64,000 nucleotides of DNA from Bradyrhizobium sp. LTSP885 (lineage in GTDB: Bacteria; Pseudomonadota; Alphaproteobacteria; Rhizobiales; Xanthobacteraceae), in assembly GCF_000938305.1 (NCBI RefSeq), contig NZ_JYMT01000040.1, positions 43,513 through 107,512 on the forward strand. The letters are read 5' to 3'. Each line of letters opens with the position of its first letter. The first letter of the stretch is position 1. The translations under genes and the position numbers were made by a program. The notes under the pieces are model-generated. The model saw nothing but the letters and a program-made list of their open reading frames with translations. It had not been told where the DNA came from and did no database searches. Below, piece by piece: positions 1 to 8,563 of the stretch.

Positions 1-1285
1 CGCCGCCACGCTGCAGAACATGCTGGATTTCGAGGCAGCACTGGCCCGCGCCGAGGCCGCCTGCGGCGTGATCCCTGCCTCTGCCGCGGGGCCGATCGGC
101 GCCGCCTGCAGGGCCGAATCATTCGACCGCGCGGACCTGGCGGAGGCCGCCACCCGGTCGGGCAATCTGGCAATCCCCCTGGTCAAGGCGTTGACCGCCG
201 ATGTCGCGAAGGCCGATGCCGACGCCGCCCGCTACGTGCATTGGGGCGCCACCAGCCAGGACGTGATCGACACTGCGACCATGCTGACAATGCGCGCCGG
301 GATCGACGCGCTGCTTGCCGATACCGATCGCGCTGTCACGGGCTTTGCCAAGCTCGCGCGTGCGCACCGCGACACCGCGGTGGTGGCGCGCACCTGGCTG
401 CAGCACGCGCTGCCGATGCCGTTCGGATTGAAGCTCGCCGAATATGCCGCGGCATTGCATCGCTCGCGCAAGCGATTGCATCGCCTGCGCCGCGAGACGC
501 TCGCACTGCAATTCGGCGGTGCTGCCGGAACGCTGGCCGCGCTCGGCGATAACGGACTCGCCGTTGCCGAGCAGCTCGCCAAAGAGCTGGACCTGCCGCT
601 GCCCGATGCTCCCTGGCACACCCATCGCGACCGGATCGCTGAGGCGGCGTCGGTGTTTGCAATCCTTGCCGGCAGTTGCGGCAAGATCGCGCGCGACGTC
701 TCGCTGATGATGCAGACCGATGTTGGCGAAGCCTTCGAGCCGGCAGGCGTCGGCCGCGGCGGCTCGTCCACCATGCCGCACAAGCGCAATCCGGTGGCGG
801 CGGCGAGCGCGCTTGGCGCCGCGACCATGGCGCCCAATCTCGCCGCGACGATCTTTGCCGCACAGATACAGGACCACGAGCGCAGCGCCGGCCCCTGGCA
901 CGCGGAATGGCCGACGCTGCCGACCCTGATGCTGGTCACCTCGGGCGCGCTCACCGCCATCGTCGATCTCGCCGAGGGGCTGGAGGTCGATGTGGCGCGC
1001 ATGCGCGTCAATCTCGACGCCACCGGCGGGCTGATCATGGCCGAGGCCGTGACGATGGCGCTGGCTGAGAAGATCGGCAAGAGCGGCGCGCATCATTTGA
1101 TCGAGGCCGCCAGCAAGACCGCTGTCGCCGGGAAGAAGCACCTGCGCAACGTGCTGAGCGCGGATGCAAAGGTCACCGCGCATCTCGACGCCAAGAGAAT
1201 CGCAGAACTGTTCGAGCCGATGGCCTATCAGGGCGCTTCGCAAGCGCTGATCGACCGGCTACTCGCCTCCCTCAACGAGACATAA
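1..1285 (+). CDS. pcaB: 3-carboxy-cis,cis-muconate cycloisomerase, 5' end missing
   Basis: Cycloisomerase of the protocatechuate branch of the beta-ketoadipate pathway; it converts 3-carboxy-cis,cis-muconate to gamma-carboxymuconolactone in the cytosol. The reading frame is open from nucleotide 2 (AATLQNMLDFEAALARAEAA), so the gene enters from the left and the ATG at 20 is internal; family members are about 450 residues and 427 codons are seen here. The fumarase/aspartase superfamily signature GSSTMPHKRNP is encoded near 763-793. pcaD follows after 19 bases, consistent with an operon. The same superfamily includes purB at 25.9 kb, but the pcaD/pcaC neighbours fix the assignment. Confidence 0.95.
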   Translation, partial: AATLQNMLDFEAALARAEAACGVIPASAAGPIGAACRAESFDRADLAEAATRSGNLAIPLVKALTADVAKADADAARYVHWGATSQDVIDTATMLTMRAGIDALLADTDRAVTGFAKLARAHRDTAVVARTWLQHALPMPFGLKLAEYAAALHRSRKRLHRLRRETLALQFGGAAGTLAALGDNGLAVAEQLAKELDLPLPDAPWHTHRDRIAEAASVFAILAGSCGKIARDVSLMMQTDVGEAFEPAGVGRGGSSTMPHKRNPVAAASALGAATMAPNLAATIFAAQIQDHERSAGPWHAEWPTLPTLMLVTSGALTAIVDLAEGLEVDVARMRVNLDATGGLIMAEAVTMALAEKIGKSGAHHLIEAASKTAVAGKKHLRNVLSADAKVTAHLDAKRIAELFEPMAYQGASQALIDRLLASLNET

Positions 1286-1304
1286 TCGACCGGAGTATTG
1301 TTCG

Positions 1305-2087
1305 ATGCCAATGATCGACGCCGACGGGTGCCTGCTCAACGTCCAGGTGGAGGGCCGCGACGGCGGACCGACGCTGATGCTGTCGAATTCGCTCGGCTGC
1401 ACCCTGCAAATGTGGGAGCCGCAGATGCGCGCGCTCACGCAGGTCTTCCGCGTCATCCGCTACGACCGCCGCGGCCATGGCAAATCCGGCGTGCCGCCCG
1501 GTCCCTATTCGATGGAGCGGTTCGGCCGCGACGTGCTCGCGATCCTCGACGACCTCAACATCGAGAAGACACACTGGTGCGGCCTGTCGATGGGCGGCAT
1601 GGTCGGGCAATGGCTCGGCACCAACGCACCTGAGCGGTTCGGCAAGCTGATCCTCGCCAACACCGCCTGCTACTATCCCGATCCGACCAACTGGCTGAAC
1701 CGCATCAAGGCGGTGAAGGAAGGCGGCATCGCCGCCGTCGCCGACACCGTGATCGCAGGCTGGCTCACGGCGGATTTCCGTGAGCACGAGCCGCAGATCG
1801 CAGCCAACATGAAGGCGATGCTGCTGGCCTCCCCTGTGCAGGGCTATCTCGCCTGCTGCGAGGCGCTCTCCACACTCGACCAGCGCGCGCTGCTGCCCCA
1901 GATCAAGAGCCCGACATTGGTGATCGCGGGACGGCAGGACATGGCGACGCCGGTGTCGGCGGCGGAGATGATCCGCAGCGGCATTCCCGGCGCCAGCATG
2001 ACGCTGCTCGACGCCGCGCACATTTCCAACATCGAGCAGTCGCACGCCTTCACCGACGCCGTGGTCGGCTTCCTGACGCAACGCTAA
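1305..2087 (+). CDS. pcaD: 3-oxoadipate enol-lactonase
   Basis: Alpha/beta hydrolase of 260 residues that opens 3-oxoadipate enol-lactone to 3-oxoadipate. The nucleophile elbow GLSMG puts the catalytic serine at residue 95; an acid in GRQDMATP and a histidine in AAHISNIEQ complete a plausible triad. The start at 1305 follows CGGAG at 1289-1293; an ATG two codons later is possible. It directly follows pcaB. A small palindromic repeat and a reverse-oriented toxin-antitoxin pair then separate it from pcaC. Confidence 0.93.
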   Translation: MPMIDADGCLLNVQVEGRDGGPTLMLSNSLGCTLQMWEPQMRALTQVFRVIRYDRRGHGKSGVPPGPYSMERFGRDVLAILDDLNIEKTHWCGLSMGGMVGQWLGTNAPERFGKLILANTACYYPDPTNWLNRIKAVKEGGIAAVADTVIAGWLTADFREHEPQIAANMKAMLLASPVQGYLACCEALSTLDQRALLPQIKSPTLVIAGRQDMATPVSAAEMIRSGIPGASMTLLDAAHISNIEQSHAFTDAVVGFLTQR

Positions 2088-2099
2088 CCCGAACAGCGT

Positions 2100-2136
2100 C
2101 GTAGCCCGGATGGAGCGAAGCGAAATCCGGGCTACG
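2100..2136. repeat. Short palindromic repeat, family A copy 1
   Basis: Perfect 12-bp inverted arms, CGTAGCCCGGAT and ATCCGGGCTACG, around a 13-base centre. A longer copy of the same sequence lies at 43643-43729. It sits just after pcaD and before the antitoxin stop codon and could fold as a transcript-end hairpin. Confidence 0.8.
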
Positions 2137-2142
2137 ATTCCC

Positions 2143-2460
2143 TCAGCGTAGCGCGACGTGAAGCTGTACTCCCGCCTGCTTCTGCAGGTAGCCGATCACA
2201 CCGAACAAATTTTTGGCTTGTGGGTTGCCGCGAGGACCGAACATGCGGATCAGACTCTTCGGCGGCGTGGCGGTCGCCGCCGCGAGCTTTTCGAAGCCGA
2301 CTGTTGCCTTGATGTAATCGCGAAGGATCGTCTTTCCCGTCTCCACATCGCCCGACAGCATGGCATCGACGCCCTCACGCAGAAGCGCCTCGGCGAACTT
2401 CCGATCGTTCTTGACCTGCCCTTGCACAAGCTCCTTGAAGCTCTTGGTCCTTGCCATCAT
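2143..2460 (-). CDS. Antitoxin, HTH addiction-module antidote (HigA-like)
   Basis: A 105-residue protein of the addiction module antidote family. Recognisable features are the N-terminal TKSFKELVQ segment, the LLREGVDAMLSGDVETGK helix pair, and a C-terminal helix-turn-helix around TPPKSLIRMFGPRGNPQAKN. It lies 10 bases downstream of the toxin gene, so the order is toxin first, as in HigBA modules. Two ATG codons at 2460 and 2457 are both usable; GGAGACGG precedes them. It is expected to neutralise the toxin and repress the operon. Confidence 0.85.
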   Translation of the reverse strand: MMARTKSFKELVQGQVKNDRKFAEALLREGVDAMLSGDVETGKTILRDYIKATVGFEKLAAATATPPKSLIRMFGPRGNPQAKNLFGVIGYLQKQAGVQLHVALR

Positions 2461-2470
2461 CCGTCTCCAT

Positions 2471-2800
2471 TCAACGCCGTTGGCGCGCCTTGTTCTTGTA
2501 ATCCCGCCAATAGATCAGGGCCTCATCGATATCCCGCTGCTGACGCCGCTTCGTTCCGCCCGTCAGCAAGATCACGAGCGTGTCGCCGTCCCGGCCAAAG
2601 TAGATGCGGTATCCCGGCCCAAAGTCGAGGCGATATTCCAGCACGCCGGCGCCGACAGATTTGACGTTGGACAGGTTACCCTGCTCCATGCGGGCGATCG
2701 CGCGAGCCACTTTGGCCCGGGCGATGGGCTCGACATCCGCAAACCAATCCGCGAAAGGTTGGCGACCATCGTCGGCGACGTAATAGCGAATTTCGAGCAC
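2471..2800 (-). CDS. Toxin, RelE/ParE (phage Gp49-like, HigB type)
   Basis: About 109 residues of the RelE/ParE-fold Gp49-like toxin family, probable ribosome-dependent mRNA interferases. Family features are the N-terminal beta strand EIRYYVADDGRQPFADWF, the central YRLDFGPGYRIYFGRDGD and the basic TGGTKRRQQRDI segment. I prefer the GTG at 2800 (MLEIRYY) to the TTG at 2818, because the longer form would start inside the perfect palindrome at 2803-2832, which looks like the operator. No clear Shine-Dalgarno is visible for either start. Together with the downstream antitoxin it interrupts the pcaD-pcaC spacing. Confidence 0.83.
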   Translation of the reverse strand: MLEIRYYVADDGRQPFADWFADVEPIARAKVARAIARMEQGNLSNVKSVGAGVLEYRLDFGPGYRIYFGRDGDTLVILLTGGTKRRQQRDIDEALIYWRDYKNKARQRR

Positions 2801-2802
2801 GC

Positions 2803-2832
2803 CATTCAGGTAACACAAGTGTTACCTGAATG
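2803..2832. promoter_or_regulatory. 30-bp palindromic operator of the toxin-antitoxin module
   Basis: Two perfect 14-bp arms, CATTCAGGTAACAC and GTGTTACCTGAATG, are separated by two bases. It abuts the toxin start at 2800 on one side and lies about 50 bases upstream of pcaC on the other. Its position is typical for autorepression by an antitoxin dimer; binding itself is inferred. Confidence 0.75.
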
Positions 2833-2883
2833 CAAGCCGAAGATCGGCCGCCGCGGCACGACACCGAGTGGAAGGAAAACTTC

Positions 2884-3276
2884 ATGGACGACAATCATCG
2901 CCGCGACGACGGCATGGCGCAGCGCCGCGAGGTGCTGGGCGATGAATGGGTCGACAAGTCGATCAAGAACCGCAACGCGTTCAACACCGACTTCCAGGAC
3001 CTGATCACGCGCTATGCGTGGGGCGAGATCTGGACGCGGCCGCATTTCGATCACCGCACGCGGCGCGTGCTTGTGATCGGCACCATGGTCGCGCTCGGCC
3101 AGTGGGACGAATTCCGCCTGCATGTGCGCGCGGCGCTTACTGAAGGCGGCTTCACGCCGGACGACGTCAAGGAAATCCTGCTGCAGCAGGCGATCTATTG
3201 CGGCGTCCCGGCGGCCAACCACGCCGTCAAGGAAGCCGGCGCGATCGTTGCCGAGCTAGGGCTGCTGAAGGGATAG
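2884..3276 (+). CDS. pcaC: 4-carboxymuconolactone decarboxylase
   Basis: A 130-residue AhpD-like decarboxylase that converts gamma-carboxymuconolactone to 3-oxoadipate enol-lactone. Typical motifs are the N-terminal RREVLGDEWVDKS, ITRYAWGEIWTRP, and the C-terminal helix ILLQQAIYCGVPAANHA. The start at 2884 follows AAGGAAAAC; the 18 codons upstream are open but unlike the family. Its function links it to pcaB and pcaD although 796 bases, holding the toxin-antitoxin pair, now lie between. Its last 21 bases overlap the end of the convergent gene at 3256. Confidence 0.93.
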   Translation: MDDNHRRDDGMAQRREVLGDEWVDKSIKNRNAFNTDFQDLITRYAWGEIWTRPHFDHRTRRVLVIGTMVALGQWDEFRLHVRAALTEGGFTPDDVKEILLQQAIYCGVPAANHAVKEAGAIVAELGLLKG

Positions 3277-3798
3277 CTCGCCGGCCGGTGCGTCTGCTTC
3301 GACAACCGGCGCTGTGACGGCAGGCTTCTTGGCAGCAGGCTTGGCCGGCTGCTCGACCAGCATCACGATCGCGGTGCCGAGCAGCATCAAGAGCTCGGCG
3401 GCGTGCATGCGCAACGCCTGGATCTCGCCGACCTTCGAGGCCATCAGCATGCTGGCAAAGCTGATCACGCTGCCGAAGCACAGCGCTACGGCGAGTGCTT
3501 CGTCACAGCCGCCGCCGCTCTTCCGCGCCGACGGACGGGCCATCATGGCGAGGAAGACCGCGAAGAACGCCACCACCGTGATCCGCGCCAGCGCGAGCAG
3601 CCAGGCGAGCCGAACGGTCGCGATCTTGGAAAGCTGCAGATAGTCGCTGGCGTACAGCGCGATCGCCACGCTCGGCCGCTCATAAAGCCCGTGGATCGGC
3701 GACACCATGATGTTCAAGGCGATGATGGTCCAGACCGGAATGAAATAGGCCGCGAGCAGCGCGCCGTTGAATGAACTGATCCGCCAATTGCTGGACAT
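3256..3798 (-). CDS. Hypothetical membrane protein
   Basis: A 180-residue protein of unknown function with about four hydrophobic segments: FNGALLAAYFIPVWTIIALNI near residues 10-30, ATVRLAWLLALARITVVAFFAVFLAMM in the middle, LAVALCFGSVISFASMLMA, and AAELLMLLGTAIVML near the C-terminus. An alanine/proline-rich cytoplasmic tail follows. The ATG at 3798 is chosen because upstream residues are low-complexity. I do not recognise a named family. It converges on pcaC with a 21-base overlap of coding ends. Confidence 0.6.
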   Translation of the reverse strand: MSSNWRISSFNGALLAAYFIPVWTIIALNIMVSPIHGLYERPSVAIALYASDYLQLSKIATVRLAWLLALARITVVAFFAVFLAMMARPSARKSGGGCDEALAVALCFGSVISFASMLMASKVGEIQALRMHAAELLMLLGTAIVMLVEQPAKPAAKKPAVTAPVVEADAPAGELSLQQP

Positions 3799-3948
3799 GA
3801 CGCTTCCCACGCTGCCGCGGCCCTCGGAGCGGGCAGCGGTTAACGGGGAGCTAACGCCGTTCAACTGCCTGGGGCAATTTAAACCCTTTGTTTACCTTAA
3901 CGGCCTGGGCATTGGTTGGGGACGGTCGTTACGCTGCCAAAACGAGCC

Positions 3949-3984
3949 AAAAAGAAGGGCCCCGCCTTGCGGCGAGACCCTTCT
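3949..3984 (-). terminator. Rho-independent terminator of the 48-residue gene
   Basis: Read on the minus strand, a 14-bp stem with two G-U pairs (AGAAGGGTCTCGCC with GGCGGGGCCCTTCT), loop GCAA, followed by a run of T. It begins about 30 bases past the stop codon at 4014. Confidence 0.8.
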
Positions 3985-4013
3985 GTCTCGGCTACGCTGA
4001 TCTCGTATCCGAA

Positions 4014-4160
4014 CTAGCGATCCTTCTCCGGCTTTTGGCCCTGACGGCTCGGATCCTGCTGCTGCTGGCCGGGCTTTTGGCCGCCGCCCTGCTGCTGCTG
4101 ATCGGGCTTCTGACCGGGCTTCTGGTTCTGCTGGCCCGGGTTCTGGTTCTGATTGCTCAT
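4014..4160 (-). CDS. Small disordered Q/P/K/G-rich protein, 48 residues
   Basis: The protein is almost entirely glutamine, proline, glycine, lysine and asparagine (starting MSNQNQNPGQQNQ) with no hydrophobic core, so it should be disordered. GGGAG lies 7 bases before the ATG at 4160, and a good terminator follows at 3949-3984, which supports a real short transcription unit. A weak EcfG-like promoter is 36 bases upstream. It resembles in style the 57-residue protein at 36974. Function unknown; stress-related proteins of this type are common in Bradyrhizobium. Confidence 0.65.
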   Translation of the reverse strand: MSNQNQNPGQQNQKPGQKPDQQQQGGGQKPGQQQQDPSRQGQKPEKDR

Positions 4161-4195
4161 TCGGGTATCTCCCTTGTTGAACACAGTGAGGAGAT

Positions 4196-4220
4196 AACCG
4201 GGAGATCGGCACTTGGTTCG
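4196..4220 (-). promoter_or_regulatory. Weak EcfG-like promoter for the 48-residue gene
   Basis: On the minus strand CGAAC-N16-GGTT, one mismatch in each element from GGAAC-N16-CGTT, 36 bases upstream of the ATG at 4160. Suggestive only. Confidence 0.3.
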
Positions 4221-4494
4221 ATGGGAACCTTGGGCGCTTCGGCGGTCAAACTGCGGCAGCGCCCACCGCAAGGGTGACGTCTGGAACCTGACGGCATCGC
4301 CGGCGGAAGCGGCGCAATGGTGCGGTGCGGTCGCAAGCCATCACAAAGATAATCCGCGCGGCATCGCACTGCCCGGAACGCAGGCACCCTGCCCGCAACA
4401 ACGTCATATCGGCCGCGTCATCATCCGGAACCGGCCAAACAACTCGTGTACAGCCACCTTGGTTGCAGTCGGTCGCTGTTGCCGCCTTCAGTTC

Positions 4495-4569
4495 CCGCTG
4501 TTAGAAATCCACCCGACAGTCGGTCAGGGCTACCGGGGGCCTCGCCGCGTTTCTTGTCTCTAACAGCGG
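4495..4569. repeat. Inverted repeat in the livH leader
   Basis: CCGCTGTTAG at 4495-4504 is exactly inverted at 4560-4569 (CTAACAGCGG), seven bases before livH. The intergenic stretch 4161-4575 otherwise shows no gene. The repeat could form a long leader hairpin over the livH ribosome binding region or be a two-site operator; either is inference. Confidence 0.4.
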
Positions 4570-4575
4570 CAGTGC

Positions 4576-5493
4576 ATGGATTATTTCGCGCAGCAACTGA
4601 TCAACGGCCTCGTGCTCGGTTCGATCTACGGCCTGATCGCCATCGGCTACACGATGGTCTACGGCATCGTCGGCATGATCAACTTCGCCCATGGCGACAT
4701 CTTCATGATCGGCGGCTTCATCGCCCTGATCACGTTCCTCATCCTGGTGTCGCTCGGCCTCACCGCGATCCCGGTGATCCTGCTGATCGTGCTGCTGGTC
4801 TCGATGGCGATCACGGCGCTTTATGGCTGGACCATCGAGCGGATCGCCTACCGGCCCTTGCGGCATTCGTTCCGCCTCGCACCGATGCTGTCGGCGATCG
4901 GCATGTCGTTCGTGCTGACCAACTTCTCGCAGGTGTCGCAGGGCGCGCGGGTCAAGCCGGTGCCGCCGATCATCACCGGCGGCTACACGCTGCACGAGGG
5001 AGCGTCGGGTTTTGCGGTGCAGCTCTCCAACATCCAGATCGTCGTCGTCATCACCACGGTGGTGCTGCTCGCGATGTTCACCTGGATCGTGTCGCGCACC
5101 CGGCTCGGCCGCGACATGCGCGCCTGCGAGCAGGACCAGACCATGGCCTCGCTGCTCGGCGTCGACGTCGACCGCACCATCTCGATGACCTTCGTGATCG
5201 GGGCAGCCCTGGCCGCCGTCGCCGGCATGATGTACCTGCTCTATTACGGCCTGGTCGATTTCTTCATGGGCTTCGTCGCCGGCATCAAGGCCTTCACCGC
5301 GGCCGTGCTCGGCGGCATCGGCTCGCTGCCCGGCGCGATGCTCGGCGGGCTCTCGATCGGCCTGATCGAGACGATGTGGTCGGCCTACTTCTCCGTCGAG
5401 TACAAGGACGTCGCCGCGTTCTCGATCCTGATCGTGGTGCTGATCTTCATGCCGACCGGCCTGCTCGGCCGTCCCACAGTCGAAAAAGTCTGA
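4576..5493 (+). CDS. livH: Branched-chain amino-acid ABC transporter permease
   Basis: A 305-residue inner-membrane permease of the LivH family. It opens with the characteristic QQLINGLVLGSIYGLIAIGYTMVYGI and INFAHGDIFMIGGF, has several further hydrophobic segments, and contains the EAA-like stretch GIKAFTAAVLGGIGSLPGA conserved in this permease class. It starts the livH-M-G-F unit, with livM 13 bases on. With LivM it forms the channel for leucine, isoleucine, valine or related substrates taken up by the downstream binding protein. Exact substrate cannot be read from sequence. Confidence 0.93.
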   Translation: MDYFAQQLINGLVLGSIYGLIAIGYTMVYGIVGMINFAHGDIFMIGGFIALITFLILVSLGLTAIPVILLIVLLVSMAITALYGWTIERIAYRPLRHSFRLAPMLSAIGMSFVLTNFSQVSQGARVKPVPPIITGGYTLHEGASGFAVQLSNIQIVVVITTVVLLAMFTWIVSRTRLGRDMRACEQDQTMASLLGVDVDRTISMTFVIGAALAAVAGMMYLLYYGLVDFFMGFVAGIKAFTAAVLGGIGSLPGAMLGGLSIGLIETMWSAYFSVEYKDVAAFSILIVVLIFMPTGLLGRPTVEKV

Positions 5494-5506
5494 CGGGCAG
5501 CCCTCA

Positions 5507-6832
5507 GTGAGCGTCACCCCAGCAGCCACCTCGCACGCCTCGCAGCCCTCCGGCGCCGCCTTCATCTTCAAGAAAGCCCTGATCAGCGCGGTGGTCGCGC
5601 TGGTGCTGTTCTCGCTGATGATCGGCGTGCGCACCGAAGCCGGCAATCAGGGCGGCCTGATCTACTGGACGCGGTTCGGCGATCTCGCCGCCATGGTCGG
5701 CGTCGTGTTCGGCGGCAGCATCATCGTCGAATTGCTGCGGCAATGGTGGGGTCCGGTCGGCACCATCAGGGTCGTTCCGCCGCAGGTGCAGGCCACGATG
5801 GCGTTTGCGGGACGCTGGCTCGCGACGGCGTTGCTGGTCTTCACCTTCCTCGTCCCCGTGATCTTCTACGACCAGCGCTACATTCTCGACCTCGGGATCC
5901 TGGTGCTGACCTATGTGATGCTGGGCTGGGGCTTGAACGTCGTGGTCGGGCTCGCCGGTCTGCTCGACCTCGGCTACGTCGCCTTCTACGCCGTCGGCGC
6001 CTATTCCTATGCGCTGCTCGCCACCTATTTCGACCTGTCGTTCTGGGTCTGCCTGCCGCTCGCGGGCATCCTAGCGGCGTTCTGGGGCGTGCTGCTCGGC
6101 TTCCCCGTGCTGCGACTGCGCGGCGACTATCTGGCGATCGTGACACTCGCCTTCGGCGAGATCATCCGCCTCGTCATCATCAACTGGCAGAGCCTGACCG
6201 GCGGCCCCAACGGCGTGTCCGGCATCCCTCGCCCGACGCTGTTCGGCATCCCGCTCGACAACAGCGACAACGGGCTTGCCGCCAAGCTCGGCATCGAGTT
6301 CTCGCCGACCCACCGCATCGTCTTCCTGTTCTATCTGATCCTGGCGATGGCGCTGCTCACCAACTGGGTGACGATCCGGCTGCGCCGGCTGCCGATTGGC
6401 CGCGCCTGGGAGGCGCTGCGCGAGGACGAGGTGGCCTGCCGCGCGCTCGGCATCAACACCACCACGACCAAGCTGACGGCGTTTGCGACCGGCGCGATGT
6501 TCGGCGGCCTCGCCGGGGCGTTCTTCGCCACCCGGCAGGGCTTCATCAGCCCGGAATCCTTCACCTTCCAGGAATCGGCGCTGGTGCTCGCGATCGTCGT
6601 GCTCGGCGGCATGGGCTCGCAGCTCGGCGTTGCGCTGGCGGCACTTGCCATGATCGGCGGCTTCGAGCTGTTCCGCGGCTTCGATCAATACCGCATGCTG
6701 GTGTTCGGCATGGCAATGGTGTTCCTGATGATCTGGCGACCGCGCGGGCTGATCGGCCATCGCGCGCCGACCGTGTTCCTGGAGCGCAGCCAGGCGATCT
6801 CGTCCGACCTCGTCAAGGAGGGCCACGGATGA
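5507..6832 (+). CDS. livM: Branched-chain amino-acid ABC transporter permease
   Basis: A 441-residue LivM-type permease, second half of the membrane channel. After an extra N-terminal hydrophobic domain it carries the family core GLAGLLDLGYVAFYAVGAYSYA and VLAIVVLGGMGSQLG, and the motif SLTGGPNGVSGI. The longer N-terminus, about 100 residues before the core, is usual in alphaproteobacterial LivM. GTG at 5507 is the likely start; no strong Shine-Dalgarno is visible, suggesting coupling to livH. The stop codon overlaps the livG ATG (ATGA). Confidence 0.92.
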   Translation: MSVTPAATSHASQPSGAAFIFKKALISAVVALVLFSLMIGVRTEAGNQGGLIYWTRFGDLAAMVGVVFGGSIIVELLRQWWGPVGTIRVVPPQVQATMAFAGRWLATALLVFTFLVPVIFYDQRYILDLGILVLTYVMLGWGLNVVVGLAGLLDLGYVAFYAVGAYSYALLATYFDLSFWVCLPLAGILAAFWGVLLGFPVLRLRGDYLAIVTLAFGEIIRLVIINWQSLTGGPNGVSGIPRPTLFGIPLDNSDNGLAAKLGIEFSPTHRIVFLFYLILAMALLTNWVTIRLRRLPIGRAWEALREDEVACRALGINTTTTKLTAFATGAMFGGLAGAFFATRQGFISPESFTFQESALVLAIVVLGGMGSQLGVALAALAMIGGFELFRGFDQYRMLVFGMAMVFLMIWRPRGLIGHRAPTVFLERSQAISSDLVKEGHG

Positions 6833-7658
6833 GCGACAACCATATCCTCACCGTCGATCATCTGATGATGCGCTTCGGCGGCATCGTCGCCGTCAACGAT
6901 CTTTCCTTTGCCGCCGAACGCGGCAAGATCACCGCGCTGATCGGACCGAACGGCGCCGGCAAGACCACGGTGTTCAACTGCATCACCGGCTTCTACCGCC
7001 CGAGCGGCGGCGCCATCCGCCTGACCCATGACGACGGCCGCACCATCCAGCTCGAACGCCTCAACGATTTCCGGATCGCCAAGCGGGCCAAGGTCGCGCG
7101 CACCTTTCAGAACATCCGGCTGTTTCCCGGCATGACCGCGCTGGAAAACCTGATGGTCGCGCAGCACAACGCGCTGATGCGCGCCTCCGGCCTGACCTTC
7201 CTCGGCCTGATCGGCGTGCCGTCATGGCGGAGTGCCGAACGGGCCGCGATCGATCTGGCGCGGGCCTGGCTGACGCGCGTCGGCCTGCTCGATCGCGCCG
7301 ACGATGCCGCCGGCAATTTGCCCTATGGCGACCAGCGCCGCCTCGAGATCGCCCGCGCGATGTGCACCGAGCCGGCGCTGCTCTGTCTCGACGAACCGGC
7401 CGCCGGCCTCAACGCGCGGGAGAGCGGCGCGCTCAACGAATTGCTGCTCTCGATCCGCGCCGACCAGGGCACCTCGATCCTGCTGATCGAGCACGACATG
7501 TCGGTCGTGATGGAGATTTCCGACCACGTCGTGGTGATGGATTACGGCGTCAAGATCGCGGAAGGCACGCCACAGGCGGTGCGCGACGATCCCAAGGTGA
7601 TCGCCGCCTATCTCGGCGCCGACGAGGAAGAGGCGATCGCCGTGATGGAGAGCGCCAC

Positions 7659-7662
<4 letters not shown>
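6829..7662 (+). CDS. livG: Branched-chain amino-acid ABC transporter ATPase
   Basis: A 277-residue cytoplasmic ATPase. Walker A GPNGAGKTT lies near residue 40, the signature region appears as NLPYGDQRRLEIARA, and Walker B with the catalytic glutamate is LLCLDEPAAGL. The inserted segment after Walker A and the motif ARTFQNIRLFPGMTALENLMVAQH are typical of LivG rather than LivF. The start overlaps the livM stop (ATGA) and the end overlaps the livF start (GTGA), so translation is probably coupled across three genes. Confidence 0.94.
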
Positions 7663-8408
<746 letters not shown>

Positions 8409-8563
8409 CCTTGATTCCGACGCCCCCCTACGGCGGGTGAGGCGTCGATTTGTCTGAAAATTGCCGGTGACTTCGCCGCGAAATCAGCCGAGAATGGCGC
8501 CGGTTATTGTACCCGGCCCAGCCCGGGTTCTTCCCCAAGAGGCAACGACCACGAGGACTTGTC

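Noticed and set aside
2143..2832. Larger mobile element carrying the toxin-antitoxin genes
   Set aside because: No transposase, integrase, terminal repeats or target duplication is visible around the pair.
5743..6828. N-terminal extension of livG running through livM in another frame
   Set aside because: Arginine-rich shadow sequence; the LivG family start and the ATGA overlap place the true start at 6829.
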